Shown: in pieces, positions 37,601 to 52,600 of the stretch
Position numbering within the stretch: position 1 is the stretch's first letter
How the letters are laid out: every line of letters starts with the position of its first letter
Source: Closterium sp. NIES-65
Taxonomy: Eukaryota > Streptophyta > Zygnematophyceae > Desmidiales > Closteriaceae
Direction: 5' to 3'
Assembly: GCA_948144175.1 (NCBI GenBank)
Contig: CANXME010002001.1
Span: 62,001 to 126,000, forward strand
Length of the DNA: 64,000 bases
Program-made: the position numbers and the translations under genes
The notes under the pieces: model-generated
Databases searched by the model: none
The model's input: the letters and a program-made list of their open reading frames with translations, nothing else
What the model was told of the DNA's origin: nothing

Positions 37601-40600
37601 GAGCATCGATCCACGCGACTCACTCACTTGAGAGCATCGATCCACGCGACTAACTCACTTGAGAGCATCGATCCACGCGACTCACTCACTTGAGAGCATC
37701 AATCAACGCGACTCACTCACTTGAGAGCATCGATCCACGCGACTCACTTGAGAGCATCGATCCACGCGACTCACTCACTTGAGAGCATCGATCCACGCGA
37801 CTCACTCACTTGAGAGCATCGATCCACGCGACTCACTTGAGAGCATCGATCCACGCGACTCACTCACTTGAGAGCATCGATCCACGCGACTCACTTGAGA
37901 GCATCGATCCACGCGACTCACTTGAGAGCATCGATCCACGGGACTCACTCACTTGAGAGCATCGATCCACGCGACTCACTTGAGAGCATCGATCCACGCG
38001 ACTCACTTGAGAGCATCGATCCACCCGACTCACTTGAGAGCATCGATCCACGCGACTCACTTGAGAGCATCGATCCACGCGACTCACTTGAGAGCATCGA
38101 TCCACGCGACTCACTTGAGAGCATCGATCCACGCGACTCACTCACTTGAGAGCATTGATCCACGCGACTCACTTGAGAGCATCGATCCACGCGACTCACT
38201 TGAGAGCATCGATCCACGCGACTCACTTGAGAGCATCGATCCACGCGACTCACTTGAGAGCATCGATCCACGCGACTCACTTGAGAGCATCGATCCACGC
38301 GACTCACTTGAGAGCATCGATCCACGCGACTCACTCACTTGAGAGCATCGATCCACGCGACTCCCTCACTTGAGAGCATCGATCCACGCGACTCACTTGA
38401 GAGCATCGATCCACGCGACTCACTTGAGAGCATCGATCCACGCGACTCACTTAAGAGCATCGATCCACGCGACTCACTCACTTGAGAGCATCGATCCACG
38501 CGACTCACTTGAGAGCATCGATCCACGCGACTCACTTGAGAGCATCGATCCACGCGACTCACTTGAGAGCATCGATCCACCCGACTCACTTGAGAGCATC
38601 GATCCACGCGACTCACTTGAGAGCATCGATCCACGCGACTCACTTGAGAGCATCGATCCACGCGACTCACTTGAGAGCATCGATCCACGCGACTCACTCA
38701 CTTGAGAGCATCGATCCACGCGACTCAATTGAGAGCATCGATCCACGCGACTGACTCACTTGAGAGCATCGATCCACGCGACTCACTTGAGAGCATCGAT
38801 CCACGCAACTCACTTGAGAGCATCGATCCACGCGACTCACTCACTTGAGAGCATCGATCCATGCGACTCACTTGAGGGCATCGATCCACGCGACTCACTT
38901 GAGAGCATCGATCCACGCGACTCACTTGAGAGCATCGATCCACCCGACTCACTTGAGAGCATCGATCCACGCGACTCACTTGAGAGCATCGATCCACGCG
39001 ACTCACTCGAGAGCATCGATCCACGCGACTCACTTGAGAGCATCGATCCACGCGACTCACTCACTTGAGAGCATCGATCCACGCGACTCACTTGAGAGCA
39101 TCGATCCACGCGACTCACTCACTTGAGAGCATCGATCCACGCGACTCACTTGAGAGCATCGATCCACGCGACTGACTCACTTGAGAGCATCGATCCACGC
39201 GACTCACTTGAGAGCATCGATCCACGCGACTCACTCACTTGAGAGCATCGATCCACGCGACTCACTCACTTGAGAGCATCGATCCACGCGACTCACTCAC
39301 TTGAGAGCATCAATCAACGCGACTCACTCACTTGAGAGCATCGATCCACGCGACTCACTTGAGAGCATCGATCCACGCGACTTACTCACTTGAGAGCATC
39401 GATCCACGCGACTCACTCACTTGAGAGCATCGATCCACGCGACTCACTTGAGAGCATCGATCCACGCGACTCACTCACTTGAGAGCATCGATCCACGCGA
39501 CTCACTTGAGAGCATCGATCCACGCGACTCACTTGAGAGCATCGATCCACGGGACTCACTCACTTGAGAGCATCGATCCACGCGACTCACTTGAGAGCAT
39601 CGATCCACGCGACTCACTTGAGAGCATCGATCCACCCGACTCACTTGAGAGCATCGATCCACGCGACTCACTTGAGAGCATCGATCCACGCGACTCACTT
39701 GAGAGCATCGATCCACGCGACTCACTTGAGAGCATCGATCCACGCGACTCACTCACTTGAGAGCATCGATCCACGCGACTCACTTGAGAGCATCGATCCA
39801 CGCGACTCACTCACTTGAGAGCATCGATCCACGCGACTCACTTGAGAGCATCGATCCACGCGACTGACTCACTTGAGAGCATCGATCCACGCGACTCACT
39901 TGAGAGCATCGATCCACGCAACTCACTTGAGAGCATCGATCCACGCGACTCACTCACTTGAGAGCATCGATCCACGCGACTCACTTGAGAGCATCGATCC
40001 ACGCGACTCACTTGAGAGCATCGATCCACGCGACTCACTTGAGAGCATCGATCCACCCGACTCACTTGAGAGCATCGATCCACGCGACTCACTTGAGAGC
40101 ATCGATCCACGCGACTCACTTGAGAGCATCGATCCACGCGACTCACTTGAGAGCATCGATCCACGCGACTCACTCACTTGAGAGCATCGATCCACGCGAC
40201 TCACTTGAGAGCATCGATCCACGCGACTCACTCACTTGAGAGCATCGATCCACGCGACTCACTTGAGAGCATCGATCCACGCGACTCACTTGAGAGCATC
40301 GATCCACGCGACTCACTTGAGAGCATCGATCCACGCAACTCACTTGAGAGCATCGATCCACGCGACTCACTCACTTGAGAGCATCGATCCACGCGACTCA
40401 CTTGAAAGCATCGATCCATGCGACTCACTCACTTGAGAGCATCAATCCACGCGACTGACTCACTTGAGAGCATCGATCCACGCGACTCACTTGAGAGCAT
40501 CGATCCACGCGACTCACTTGAGAGCATCGATCCACGCGACTCACTCACTTGAGAGCATCGATCCACGCAACTCACTTGAGAGCATCGATCCACGCGACTG

Positions 40601-43600
40601 ACTCACTTGAGAGCATCGATCCACGCGACTCACTCACTTGAGAGCATCGATCCACGCGACTCACTTGAGAGCATCGATCCACGCGACTCACTTGAGAGCA
40701 TCGATCCACGCGATTCACTTGAGAGCATCGATCCACGCGACTCACTTGAGAGCATCGATCCACGCGACTCACTTGAGAGCATCGATCCACGCGACTCACT
40801 AGAGAGCATCGATCCACGCGACTCACTCACTTGAGAGCATCGATCCACGCGACTCACTTGGGAGCATCGATCCATGCGACTGACTCACTTGAGAGCATCG
40901 ATCCACGCGACTCACTTGAGAGCATCGATCCACGCGACTCACTTGAGAGCATCGATCCACGCGACTCACTTGAGAGCATCGATCCACGCGACTCACTCAC
41001 TTGAGAGCATCGATCCACGCGACTCACTCACTTGAGAGCATCGATCCACGCGACTCACTCACTTGAGAGCATCAATCAACGCGACTCACTCACTTGAGAG
41101 CATCGATCCACGCGACTCACTTGAGAGCATCGATCCACGCGACTCACTCACTTGAGAGCATCGATCCACGCGACTCACTCACTTGAGAGCATCGATCCAC
41201 GCGACTCACTTGAGAGCATCGATCCACGCGACTCACTCACTTGAGAGCATCGATCCACGCGACTCACTTGAGAGCATCGATCCACGCGACTCACTTGAGA
41301 GCATCGATCCACGCGACTCACTCACTTGAGACCATCGATCCACGCGACTCACTTGAGAGCATCGATCCACGCGACTCACTCACTTGAGAGCATCGATCCA
41401 CGCGACTCACTCACTTGAGAGCACCGATCCAGGCGACTCACTCACTTGAGAGCATCGATCCACGCGACTCACTTGAGAGCATCGATCCACGCGACTCACT
41501 TGAGAGCATCGATCCACGCGACTCACTAGAGAGCATCGATCCACGCGACTCACTTGAGAGCATCGATACACGCGACTCACTTGAGAGCATCGATCCACGC
41601 GACTCACTCACTTGAGAGCATCGATCCACGCGACTCACTCACTTGAGAGCATCGATCCACGCGACTCACTCACTTGAGAGCATCGGTCCACGCGACTCAC
41701 TTGAGAGCATGGATCCACGCGACTCACTTGAGAGCATCGATCCACGCGACTCACTTGAGAGCATCGATCCACGCGACTCACTCACTAGAGAGCATCGATC
41801 CACGCGACTCACTTGAGAGCATCGATCCACGCGACTCACTCACTTGAGAGCACCGATCCTGGCGACTCACTCACTTGAGAGCATCGATCCACGCGACTCA
41901 CTTGAGAGCATCGATCCACGCGACTCACTTGAGAGCATCGATCCATGCGACTCACTAGAGAGCATCGATCCACGCGACTCACTTGAGAGCATTAATCCAC
42001 GCGACTCACTCACTTAAGAGCATCGATCCACGCGACTCACTCACTTGAGACCATCGATCCACGCGACTCACTTGAGAGCATCGATCCACGCGACTCACTT
42101 GAGAGCATCGATCCACGCGACTCACTTGAGAGCATCGATCCACGCGACTCACTTGAGAGCATCGATCCACGCGACTCACTTGAGAGCATCGATCCACGCG
42201 ACTCACTTGAGAGCATCGATCCACGCGACTCACTTGAGAGCATCGATCCACGCGACTCACTTGAGAGCATCGATCCACGCGACTCACTCACTTGAGAGCA
42301 TCGATCCACGCGACTCACTTGAGAGCATCGATCCACGCGACTGACTCACTTGAGAGCATCGATCCACGCGACTCACTTGAGAGCATCGATCCACGCGACT
42401 CACTTGAGAGCATCGATCCACGCGACTCACTAGAGAGCATCGATCCACGCGACTCACTCACTTGAGAGCATCGATCCACGCGACTCACTCACTTGAGAGC
42501 ATCGATCCACGCGACTCACTTGAGAGCATCGATCCACGCGACTCACTCACTTGAGAGCATCGATCCACGCGACTCACTTGAGAGCATCGATCCACGCGAC
42601 TCACTTGAGAGCATCGATCCACGGGACTCACTCACTTGAGAGCATCGATCCACGCGACTCACTTGAGAGCATCGATCCACGCGACTCACTTGAGAGCATC
42701 GATCCACCCGACTCACTTGAGAGCATCGATCCACGCGACTCACTTGAGAGCATCGATCCACGCGACTCACTTGAGAGCATCGATCCACGCGACTCACTTG
42801 AGAGCATCGATCCACGCGACTCACTCACTTGAGAGCATCGATCCACGCGACTCACTTGAGAGCATCGATCCACGCGACTCACTTGAGAGCATCGATCCAC
42901 GCGACTCACTTGAGAGCATCGATCCACGCGACTCACTTGAGAGCATCGATCCACGCGACTCACTTGAGAGCATCGATCCACGCGACTCACTTGAGAGCAT
43001 CGATCCACGCGACTCACTCACTTGAGAGCATCGATCCACGCGACTCCCTCACTTGAGAGCATCGATCCACGCGACTCACTTGAGAGCATCGATCCACGCG
43101 ACTCACTTGAGAGCATCGATCCACGCGACTCACTTAAGAGCATCGATCCACGCGACTCACTCACTTGAGAGCATCGATCCACGCGACTCACTTGAGAGCA
43201 TCGATCCACGCGACTCACTTGAGAGCATCGATCCACGCGACTCACTTGAGAGCATCGATCCACCCGACTCACTTGAGAGCATCGATCCACGCGACTCACT
43301 TGAGAGCATCGATCCACGCGACTCACTTGAGAGCATCGATCCACGCGACTCACTTGAGAGCATCGATCCACGCGACTCACTCACTTGAGAGCATCGATCC
43401 ACGCGACTCACTTGAGAGCATCGATCCACGCGACTGACTCACTTGAGAGCATCGATCCACGCGACTCACTTGAGAGCATCGATCCACGCAACTCACTTGA
43501 GAGCATCGATCCACGCGACTCACTCACTTGAGAGCATCGATCCATGCGACTCACTTGAGGGCATCGATCCACGCGACTCACTTGAGAGCATCGATCCACG

Positions 43601-46600
43601 CGACTCACTTGAGAGCATCGATCCACCCGACTCACTTGAGAGCATCGATCCACGCGACTCACTTGAGAGCATCGATCCACGCGACTCACTCGAGAGCATC
43701 GATCCACGCGACTCACTTGAGAGCATCGATCCACGCGACTCACTCACTTGAGAGCATCGATCCACGCGACTCACTTGAGAGCATCGATCCACGCGACTCA
43801 CTCACTTGAGAGCATCGATCCACGCGACTGACTCACTTGAGAGCATCGATCCACGCGACTCACTTGAGAGCATCGATCCACGCGACTCACTCACTTGAGA
43901 GCATCGATCCACGCGACTCACTCACTTGAGAGCATCGATCCACGCGACTCACTCACTTGAGAGCATCAATCAACGCGACTCACTCACTTGAGAGCATCGA
44001 TCCACGCGACTCACTTGAGAGCATCGATCCACGCGACTCACTCACTTGAGAGCATCGATCCACGCGACTCACTCACTTGAGAGCATCGATCCACGCGACT
44101 CACTTGAGAGCATCGATCCACGCGACTCACTCACTTGAGAGCATCGATCCACGCGACTCACTTGAGAGCATCGATCCACGCGACTCACTTGAGAGCATCG
44201 ATCCACGGGACTCACTCACTTGAGAGCATCGATCCACGCGACTCACTTGAGAGCATCGATCCACGCGACTCACTTGAGAGCATCGATCCACCCGACTCAC
44301 TTGAGAGCATCGATCCACGCGACTCACTTGAGAGCATCGATCCACGCGACTCACTTGAGAGCATCGATCCACGCGACTCACTTGAGAGCATCGATCCACG
44401 CGACTCACTCACTTGAGAGCATCGATCCACGCGACTCACTTGAGAGCATCGATCCACGCGACTCACTCACTTGAGAGCATCGATCCACGCGACTCACTTG
44501 AGAGCATCGATCCACGCGACTGACTCACTTGAGAGCATCGATCCACGCGACTCACTTGAGAGCATCGATCCACGCAACTCACTTGAGAGCATCGATCCAC
44601 GCGACTCACTCACTTGAGAGCATCGATCCACGCGACTCACTTGAGAGCATCGATCCACGCGACTCACTTGAGAGCATCGATCCACGCGACTCACTTGAGA
44701 GCATCGATCCACCCGACTCACTTGAGAGCATCGATCCACGCGACTCACTTGAGAGCATCGATCCACGCGACTCACTTGAGAGCATCGATCCACGCGACTC
44801 ACTCACTTGAGAGCATCGATCCACGCGACTCACTTGAGAGCATCGATCCACGCGACTCACTCACTTGAGAGCATCGATCCACGCGACTCACTTGAGAGCA
44901 TCGATCCACGCGACTGACTCACTTGAGAGCATCGATCCACGCGACTCACTTGAGAGCATCGATCCACGCGACTCACTCACTTGAGAGCATCGATCCACGC
45001 GACTCACTTGAGAGCATCGATCCACGCGACTCACTCACTTGAGAGCATCGATCCACGCGACTCACTTGAGAGCATCGATCCACGCGACTGACTCACTTGA
45101 GAGCATCGATCCACGCGACTCACTTGAGAGCATCGATCCACGCAACTCACTTGAGAGCATCGATCCACGCGACTCACTCACTTGAGAGCATCGATCCACG
45201 CGACTCACTTGAGAGCATCGATCCACGCGACTCACTTGAGAGCATCGATCCACGCGACTCACTTGAGAGCATCGATCCACCCGACTCACTTGAGAGCATC
45301 GATCCACGCGACTCACTTGAGAGCATCGATCCACGCGACTCACTTGAGAGCATCGATCCACGCGACTCACTCACTTGAGAGCATCGATCCACGCGACTCA
45401 CTTGAGAGCATCGATCCACGCGACTCACTCACTTGAGAGCATCGATCCACGCGACTCACTTGAGAGCATCGATCCACGCGACTGACTCACTTGAGAGCAT
45501 CGATCCACGCGACTCACTTGAGAGCATCGATCCACGCGACTCACTTGAAAGCATCGATCCATGCGACTCACTCACTTGAGAGCATCAATCCACGCGACTG
45601 ACTCACTTGAGAGCATCGATCCACGCGACTCACTTGAGAGCATCGATCCACGCGACTCACTTGAGAGCATCGATCCACGCGACTCACTCACTTGAGAGCA
45701 TCGATCCACGCAACTCACTTGAGAGCATCGATCCACGCGACTGACTCACTTGAGAGCATCGATCCACGCGACTCACTCACTTGAGAGCATCGATCCACGC
45801 GACTCACTTGAGAGCATCGATCCACGCGACTCACTTGAGAGCATCGATCCACGTGATTCACTTGAGAGCATCGATCCACGCGACTCACTTGAGAGCATCG
45901 ATCCACGCGACTCACTTGAGAGCATCGATCCACGCGACTCACTAGAGAGCATCGATCCACGCGACTCACTCACTTGAGAGCATCGATCCACGCGACTCAC
46001 TTGGGAGCATCGATCCATGCGACTGACTCACTTGAGAGCATCGATCCACGCGACTCACTTGAGAGCATCGATCCACGCGACTCACTTGAGAGCATCGATC
46101 CACGCGACTCACTTGAGAGCATCGATCCACGCGACTCACTCACTTGAGAGCATCGATCCACGCGACTCACTCACTTGAGAGCATCGATCCACGCGACTCA
46201 CTCACTTGAGAGCATCAATCAACGCGACTCACTCACTTGAGAGCATCGATCCACGCGACTCACTTGAGAGCATCGATCCACGCGACTCACTCACTTGAGA
46301 GCATCGATCCACGCGACTCACTCACTTGAGAGCATCGATCCACGCGACTCACTTGAGAGCATCGATCCACGCGACTCACTCACTTGAGAGCATCGATCCA
46401 CGCGACTCACTTGAGAGCATCGATCCACGCAACTCACTTGAGAGCATCGATCCACGCGACTCACTCACTTGAGAGCATCGATCCACGCGACTCACTTGAG
46501 AGCATCGATCCACGCGACTCACTTGAGAGCATCGATCCACGCGACTCACTTGAGAGCATCGATCCACCCGACTCACTTGAGAGCATCGATCCACGCGACT

Positions 46601-49600
46601 CACTTGAGAGCATCGATCCACGCGACTCACTTGAGAGCATCGATCCACGCGACTCACTTGAGAGCATCGATCCACGCGACTCACTCACTTGAGAGCATCG
46701 ATCCACGCGACTCACTTGAGAGCATCGATCCACGCGACTCACTCACTTGAGAGCATCGATCCACGCGACTCACTTGAGAGCATCGATCCACGCGACTGAC
46801 TCACTTGAGAGCATCGATCCACGCGACTCACTTGAGAGCATCGATCCACGCAACTCACTTGAGAGCATCGATCCACGCGACTCACTCACTTGAGAGCATC
46901 GATCCACGCGACTCACTTGAAAGCATCGATCCATGCGACTCACTCACTTGAGAGCATCAATCCACGCGACTGACTCACTTGAGAGCATCGATCCACGCGA
47001 CTCACTTGAGAGCATCGATCCACGCGACTCACTTGAGAGCATCGATCCACGCGACTCACTCACTTGAGAGCATCGATCCACGCAACTCACTTGAGAGCAT
47101 CGATCCACGCGACTGACTCACTTGAGAGCATCGATCCACGCGACTCACTCACTTGAGAGCATCGATCCACGCGACTCACTTGAGAGCATCGATCCACGCG
47201 ACTCACTTGAGAGCATCGATCCACGCGATTCACTTGAGAGCATCGATCCACGCGACTCACTTGAGAGCATCGATCCACGCGACTCACTTGAGAGCATCGA
47301 TCCACGCGACTCACTAGAGAGCATCGATCCACGCGACTCACTCACTTGAGAGCATCGATCCACGCGACTCACTTGGGAGCATCGATCCATGCGACTGACT
47401 CACTTGAGAGCATCGATCCACGCGACTCACTTGAGAGCATCGATCCACGCGACTCACTTGAGAGCATCGATCCACGCGACTCACTTGAGAGCATCGATCC
47501 ACGCGACTCACTCACTTGAGAGCATCGATCCACGCGACTCACTCACTTGAGAGCATCGATCCACGCGACTCACTCACTTGAGAGCATCAATCAACGCGAC
47601 TCACTCACTTGAGAGCATCGATCCACGCGACTCACTTGAGAGCATCGATCCACGCGACTCACTCACTTGAGAGCATCGATCCACGCGACTCACTTGAGAG
47701 CATCGATCCACGCGACTCACTTGAGAGCATCGATCCACGCGACTCACTCACTTGAGACCATCGATCCACGCGACTCACTTGAGAGCATCGATCCACGCGA
47801 CTCACTCACTTGAGAGCATCGATCCACGCGACTCACTCACTTGAGAGCACCGATCCAGGCGACTCACTCACTTGAGAGCATCGATCCACGCGACTCACTT
47901 GAGAGCATCGATCCACGCGACTCACTTGAGAGCATCGATCCACGCGACTCACTAGAGAGCATCGATCCACGCGACTCACTTGAGAGCATCGATACACGCG
48001 ACTCACTTGAGAGCATCGATCCACGCGACTCACTCACTTGAGAGCATCGATCCACGCGACTCACTCACTTGAGAGCATCGATCCACGCGACTCACTCACT
48101 TGAGAGCATCGGTCCACGCGACTCACTTGAGAGCATGGATCCACGCGACTCACTTGAGAGCATCGATCCACGCGACTCACTTGAGAGCATCGATCCACGC
48201 GACTCACTCACTAGAGAGCATCGATCCACGCGACTCACTTGAGAGCATCGATCCACGCGACTCACTCACTTGAGAGCACCGATCCTGGCGACTCACTCAC
48301 TTGAGAGCATCGATCCACGCGACTCACTTGAGAGCATCGATCCACGCGACTCACTTGAGAGCATCGATCCATGCGACTCACTAGAGAGCATCGATCCACG
48401 CGACTCACTTGAGAGCATTAATCCACGCGACTCACTCACTTAAGAGCATCGATCCACGCGACTCACTCACTTGAGACCATCGATCCACGCGACTCACTTG
48501 AGAGCATCGATCCACGCGACTCACTTGAGAGCATCGATCCACGCGACTCACTTGAGAGCATCGATCCACGCGACTCACTTGAGAGCATCGATCCACGCGA
48601 CTCACTTGAGAGCATCGATCCACGCGACTCACTTGAGAGCATCGATCCACGCGACTCACTTGAGAGCATCGATCCACGCGACTCACTTGAGAGCATCGAT
48701 CCACGCGACTCACTCACTTGAGAGCATCGATCCACGCGACTCACTTGAGAGCATCGATCCACGCGACTGACTCACTTGAGAGCATCGATCCACGCGACTC
48801 ACTTGAGAGCATCGATCCACGCGACTCACTTGAGAGCATCGATCCACGCGACTCACTAGAGAGCATCGATCCACGCGACTCACTCACTTGAGAGCATCGA
48901 TCCACGCGACTCACTTGGGAGCATCGATCCACGCGACTGACTCACTTGAGAGCATCGATCCACGCGACTCACTTGAGAGCATCGATCCACGCGACTCACT
49001 TGAGAGCATCGATCCACGCGACTCACTTGAGAGCATCGATCCACGCGATTCACTTGAGAGCATCGATCCACGCGACTCACTTGAGAGCATCGATCCACGC
49101 GACTCACTTGAGAGCATCGATCCACGCGACTCACTAGAGAGCATCGATCCACGCGACTCACTCACTTGAGAGCATCGATCCACGCGACTCACTTGGGAGC
49201 ATCGATCCATGCGACTGACTCACTTGAGAGCATCGATCCACGCGACTCACTTGAGAGCATCGATCCACGCGACTCACTTGAGAGCATCGATCCACGCGAC
49301 TCACTTGAGAGCATCGATCCACGCGACTCACTCACTTGAGAGCATCGATCCACGCGACTCACTCACTTGAGAGCATCGATCCACGCGACTCACTCACTTG
49401 AGAGCATCAATCAACGCGACTCACTCACTTGAGAGCATCGATCCACGCGACTCACTTGAGAGCATCGATCCACGCGACTCACTCACTTGAGAGCATCGAT
49501 CCACGCGACTCACTCACTTGAGAGCATCGATCCACGCGACTCACTTGAGAGCATCGATCCACGCGACTCACTCACTTGAGAGCATCGATCCACGCGACTC

Positions 49601-52600
49601 ACTTGAGAGCATCGATCCACGCGACTCACTTGAGAGCATCGATCCATGCGACTCACTAGAGAGCATCGATCCACGCGACTCACTTGAGAGCATTAATCCA
49701 CGCGACTCACTCACTTAAGAGCATCGATCCACGCGACTCACTCACTTGAGACCATCGATCCACGCGACTCACTTGAGAGCATCGATCCACGCGACTCACT
49801 TGAGAGCATCGATCCACGCGACTCACTTGAGAGCATCGATCCACGCGACTCACTTGAGAGCATCGATCCACGCGACTCACTTGAGAGCATCGATCCACGC
49901 GACTCACTTGAGAGCATCGATCCACGCGACTCACTTGAGAGCATCGATCCACGCGACTCACTTGAGAGCATCGATCCACGCGACTCACTCACTTGAGAGC
50001 ATCGATCCACGCGACTCACTTGAGAGCATCGATCCACGCGACTCACTCACTTGAGAGCATCGATCCACGCGACTCACTTGAGAGCATCGATCCACGCGAC
50101 TCACTTGAGAGCATCGATCCATGCGACTCACTAGAGAGCATCGATCCACGCGACTCACTTGAGAGCATTAATCCACGCGACTCACTCACTTAAGAGCATC
50201 GATCCACGCGACTCACTCACTTGAGACCATCGATCCACGCGACTCACTTGAGAGCATCGATCCACGCGACTCACTTGAGAGCATCGATCCACGCGACTCA
50301 CTTGAGAGCATCGATCCACGCGACTCACTTGAGAGCATCGATCCACGCGACTCACTTGAGAGCATCGATCCACGCGACTCACTTGAGAGCATCGATCCAC
50401 GCGACTCACTTGAGAGCATCGATCCACGCGACTCACTTGAGAGCATCGATCCACGCGACTCACTTGAGAACATCGATCCACGCGACTCACTTGAGAGCAT
50501 CGATCCACGCGACTCACTTGAGGGCATCGATCCACGCGACTCACTCACTTGAGAGCATCGATCCACGCGACTCACTTGAGAGCATCGATCCACGCGACTG
50601 ACTCACTTGAGAGCATCGATCCACGCGACTCACTTGAGAGCATCGATCCACGCGACTCACTTGAGAGCATCGATCCACGCGACTCACTAGAGAGCATCGA
50701 TCCACGCGACTCACTCACTTGAGAGCATCGATCCACGCGACTCACTTGGGAGCATCGATCCACGCGACTGACTCACTTGAGAGCATCGATCCACGCGACT
50801 CACTTGAGAGCATCGATCCACGCGACTCACTTGAGAGCATCGATCCACGCGACTCACTTGAGAGCATCGATCCACGCGACTCACTCACTTGAGAGCATCG
50901 ATCCACGCGACTCACTCACTTGAGAGCATCGATCCACGCGACTCACTCACTTGAGAGCATCAATCAACGCGACTCACTCACTTGAGAGCATCGATCCACG
51001 CGACTCACTTGAGAGCATCGATCCACGCGACTCACTCACTTGAGAGCATCGATCCACGCGACTCACTCACTTGAGAGCATCGATCCACGCGACTCACTTG
51101 AGAGCATCGATCCACGCGACTCACTCACTTGAGAGCATCGATCCACGCGACTCACTTGAGAGCATCGATCCACGCGACTCACTTGAGAGCATCGATCCAC
51201 GGGACTCACTCACTTGAGACCATCGATCCACGCGACTCACTTGAGAGCATCGATCCACGCGACTCACTCACTTGAGAGCATCGATCCACGCGACTCACTT
51301 ACTTGAGAGCACCGATCCAGGCGACTCACTCACTTGAGAGCATCGATCCACGCGACTCACTTGAGAGCATCGATCCACGCGACTCACTTGAGAGCATCGA
51401 TCCACGCGACTCACTAGAGAGCATTGATCCACGCGACTCACTTGAGAGCATCGATACACGCGACTCACTTGAGAGCATCGATCCACGCGACTCACTCACT
51501 TGAGAGCATCGATCCACGCGACTCACTCACTTGAGAGCATCGATCCACGCGACTCACTCACTTGAGAGCATCGATCCACGCGACTCACTTGAGAGCATGG
51601 ATCCACGCGACTCACTTGAGAGCATCGATCCACGCGACTCACTTGAGAGCATCGATGCACGCGACTCACTCACTAGAGAGCATCGATCCACGCGACTCAC
51701 TTGAGAGCATCGATCCACGCGACTCACTCACTTGAGAGCACCGATCCTGGCGACTCACTCACTTGAGAGCATCGATCCACGCGACTCACTTGAGAGCATC
51801 GATCCACGCGACTCACTTGAGAGCATCGATCCATGCGACTCACTAGAGAGCATCGATCCACGCGACTCACTTGAGAGCATTGATCCACGCGACTCACTCA
51901 CTTAAGAGCATCGATCCACGCGACTCACTCACTTGAGACCATCGATCCACGCGACTCACTTGAGAGCATCGATCCACGCGACTCATTTGAGAGCATGGAT
52001 CCACGCGACTCACTTGAGAGCATCGATCCACGCGACTCACTTGAGAGCATCGATCCACGCGACTCACTCACTTGAGAGCATCGATCCACGCGACTCACTC
52101 ACTTGAGAGCATTGATCCACGCGACTCACTCACTTGAGAGCATCGATCCACGCGACTCACTTGAGAGCATCGATCCACGCGACTGACTCACTTGAGAGCA
52201 TCGATCCACGCGACTCACTTGAGAGCATCGATCCACGCGACTCACTTGAGAGCATCGATCCACGCGACTCACTCACTTGAGAGCATCGATCCACGCGACT
52301 CACTTGAGAGCATCGATCCACGCGACTCACTCACTTGAGAGCATCGATCCACGCGACTCACTCACTTGAGAGCATCGATCCACGCGACTCACTTGAGAGC
52401 ATCGATCCACGCGACTCACTTGAGAGCATCGATCCACGCGACTCACTTGAGAGCATCGATCCACGCGACTCACTCACTTGAGAGCATCGATCCACGCGAC
52501 TCACTTGAGAGCATCGATCCACGCGACTCACTCACTTGAGAGCATCGATCCACGCGACTCACTCACTTGAGAGCATCGATCCACGCGACTCACTTGAGAG